A DNA stretch of 6,552 nt from Fibrobacteraceae bacterium. Its GTDB lineage: Bacteria > Fibrobacterota > Fibrobacteria > Fibrobacterales > Fibrobacteraceae. The stretch lies in contig JABUUT010000073.1 in NCBI GenBank assembly GCA_021443045.1, positions 10,514 through 17,065 on the forward strand. Reading direction: 5' to 3'. The position numbers were made by a program, and so were the translations under genes. The notes beneath the pieces are model-generated. The model ran no database searches. It had not been told where the DNA came from and saw nothing but the letters and a program-made list of their open reading frames with translations. Positions 5,655 through 6,552 of this stretch are shown here, in pieces (position 1 is the stretch's first letter; each line of letters opens with the position of its first letter).

Positions 5655-6200
5655 CTAGGGCTTGGGCGAGCTTGTGGTAGCATGGTTTTCTGTGGAATCT
5701 TGGGGTGGCTCCTGATTTGGCTTGTTTGTAAGAACTACATACAAAGTATCATGAACCACAATGGTATCGCGAACATATACGGTGTCGTGTACAACTAAAG
5801 TGTCACAAAGCTTTTTCTTGGGTGTTACCAGGGGAATGGGCGTAGATGAAGACTTCGGAGTTTGGGCCGAGGATAAAACCTTGGCAACAACGCTGCTGGA
5901 ACTTTTTGGTTTGTTTTCTTCCTCTTGTATTTTTTTTACAAGGTCATCTCGTTGCTTGTTCAGTTCGGTGAGTTCCTTACGCAGCCGATCCTTGTTTCCT
6001 GGACGGCGCTCCCTAGAATACTTGGCTTCGGTTTTCTTTATTTTTTCATCCAGGTGCTTTAGTTCGTCGTACAAGGGGCCTTCACCTTCCAGGGTGGGGG
6101 ACGGGTTAAAAAAGTTGGTGAATTTTTGCCAAAGGGAGGGCCCTTCAGCCATAGAAAGGCTGACTAAGCCTAAAAAAAGAATAAGGAAAAGTTTATGCAT
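5655..6200 (-). CDS. Small exported coiled-coil protein with DTxxVx repeats
   Basis: The protein has 181 residues and is not one I recognise. Residues 1-18 are a signal peptide (MHKLFLILFLGLVSLSMA) with a normal signal peptidase I site and no lipobox. Residues about 43-97 are a highly charged helix with heptad-like Leu/Ile spacing (LYDELKHLDEKI; LRKELTELNKQRDDLVKKI), probably a coiled coil. A Ser/Pro-rich linker (SSSSVVAKVLSSAQTPKSSS) of the kind common in Fibrobacter exported proteins follows. Residues 133-156 are two 12-residue repeats, DTLVVHDTVYVR and DTIVVHDTLYVV, then a hydrophilic Pro/Ser/Thr tail. Similar HDTVYV strings occur in Bacteroidota envelope proteins, from memory, without a known role. 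The open frame continues upstream to 6536, but that extension is antisense to the tRNA and is not protein-like. The ATG at 6200 is where the signal peptide starts; an AAAAAGG lies 12 nt upstream, rather far. Periplasmic or envelope location is inferred. Confidence 0.75.
   Translation of the reverse strand: MHKLFLILFLGLVSLSMAEGPSLWQKFTNFFNPSPTLEGEGPLYDELKHLDEKIKKTEAKYSRERRPGNKDRLRKELTELNKQRDDLVKKIQEEENKPKSSSSVVAKVLSSAQTPKSSSTPIPLVTPKKKLCDTLVVHDTVYVRDTIVVHDTLYVVLTNKPNQEPPQDSTENHATTSSPKP
5733..5804 (-). repeat. Two 36-bp coding repeats (DTxVVHDTxYVx)
   Basis: These bases encode residues 133-156 of the small exported protein: two 12-residue units, each made of two DT-led hexads. The codons of the units differ, so similarity is held at protein level rather than by recent DNA duplication. 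Confidence 0.7.
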
Positions 6201-6204
6201 TGGA

Positions 6205-6221
6205 ATAAAAAACCTTTTTAC
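6205..6221 (-). promoter_or_regulatory. Ribosome-binding leader element, copy 2
   Basis: The minus strand reads GTAAAAAGGTTTTTTAT, differing at one base from the element at 1690-1706. Here the AAAGG core is 12 nt before the ATG at 6200, longer than usual for a Shine-Dalgarno. Confidence 0.45.
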
Positions 6222-6244
6222 TACCCCAATAATAATAAGTTTTT

Positions 6245-6251
6245 TATTATA
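6245..6251. promoter_or_regulatory. Shared bidirectional -10 box
   Basis: TATTATA on the plus strand gives TATTAT (6245-6250) as a -10 for the tRNA gene, starting transcription a few bases before 6264. On the minus strand the same bases read TATAAT, the perfect -10 consensus, about 46 nt before the start of the small exported protein. TATATTTG at 6248-6255 also matches the Bacteroidota TAnnTTTG element for the tRNA direction. No convincing -35 is seen on either side. Confidence 0.5.
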
Positions 6252-6262
6252 TTTGTACCAAT

Positions 6263-6336
<74 letters not shown>

Positions 6337-6345
6337 CTAGAACCC

Positions 6346-6372
6346 AAAGACACCTTCATGGTGTCTTTTTTT
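6346..6372 (+). terminator. Intrinsic terminator of the tRNA-Gly gene
   Basis: AAAGACACC (6346-6354) and GGTGTCTTT (6360-6368) form a perfect 9-bp stem with the loop TTCAT. The T-run continues to 6372. It is 10 bp after the tRNA 3' end. On the minus strand the hairpin is followed by only three T's, so it mainly works rightward. Confidence 0.9.
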
Positions 6373-6379
6373 GTTCTTA

Positions 6380-6552
6380 GGGAAAAGGGCGAGGACCCGA
6401 GACCCTTATGTACGTGGTGCGGACAAAACCGCTCACATTGTGGGGCTACAGTAAAACTCTGAGGAAAAATTGTGGTTGCAGCGAAGCAGCCAGCTCTTGC
6501 GACTTGGAAGTGGGCCTGCAAGCAGTCCCGTTTCACAAGTCTTGGCGAGTTG
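6380..6552. other. Non-coding right edge rich in inverted repeats; possible structured RNA, unassigned
   Basis: No believable coding sequence lies here; the minus-strand open frame through it gives Cys/Pro/His-rich translation without protein character. Several hairpins can be drawn: TGGTTGC / GCAGCCA around the loop AGCGAA (6473-6492); GCGG / CCGC around ACAAAA (6419-6432); and a long one in which 6501-6514 pairs with 6527-6541 with a single bulged A at 6535, capped by CTG-CAAG-CAG. AACTC (6455-6459) could pair with GAGTT (6547-6551) to close a multibranch unit around two of them. I tested it by eye against RNase P RNA, tmRNA, SRP RNA, 6S RNA, 5S rRNA and common riboswitches and found none of their conserved motifs. 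It may continue past the window. Confidence 0.35.

Noticed and set aside
6380..6552. Identification as RNase P RNA, tmRNA, SRP RNA, 6S RNA or a known riboswitch
   Set aside because: The hallmark strings (GAGGAAAGTCCGGGC, TTCGACGGG, GGAAGGAAGCAGCC and others) are missing on both strands. Short resemblances such as GAAGCAGCC are explained by a local hairpin.

Overview
The window looks like chromosome from a Fibrobacter-type bacterium (Fibrobacterota). The main reason is the gene at 132-1691 (minus). It encodes a lipoprotein with a long Ser/Asp/Glu-rich linker after the lipobox Cys and two copies of the 'TWMAENL' domain known as the Fibrobacter succinogenes major paralogous domain (FISUMP). Two other predicted exported proteins and the moderate GC content agree. 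The genus assignment is an inference from protein style, not from a marker gene.

Layout. The left edge (1-116, minus) holds the first 38 codons of a tRNA-dihydrouridine synthase of the DusA type, cut by the window end. It lies 15 bp downstream of the FISUMP lipoprotein gene (132-1691, minus). A divergent intergenic region (1692-1863) separates these from a rightward cluster of four genes: an aspartoacylase-like zinc hydrolase (1864-2784), an acidic protein of unknown function that overlaps it in a TAATG junction (2784-3410), an exported protein with a Ca-binding-type Asp loop and a FlgD-like C-terminus (3455-4726), and a HAD class IIA (NagD-like) protein (4734-5615). Converging on this cluster is a small exported coiled-coil protein (5655-6200, minus) with a C-terminal DTxxVx repeat. 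A tRNA-Gly(CCC) gene at 6264-6336 follows on the plus strand, with a good intrinsic terminator at 6346-6372. The last 170 bp (6380-6552) have no believable gene but contain well-formed inverted repeats and may be the start or end of a structured RNA; I could not assign it.

Regulation. The aspartoacylase and the exported-protein gene each have a -10-like hexamer exactly 6 nt before the chosen ATG and no Shine-Dalgarno, which fits leaderless transcripts. The lipoprotein, DusA and acidic-protein genes have ordinary Shine-Dalgarno sites. The tRNA gene and the small coiled-coil gene are divergent and share one AT-rich box that reads as a -10 on both strands.

How the genes work together is not clear. 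The aspartoacylase and HAD protein are both small-molecule hydrolase folds and could belong to one salvage or repair process, but nothing visible ties the acidic protein or the exported protein to it. I see no mobile element, CRISPR array, phage gene or defence gene. The window is mostly ordinary chromosome with several lineage-specific genes of unknown role.
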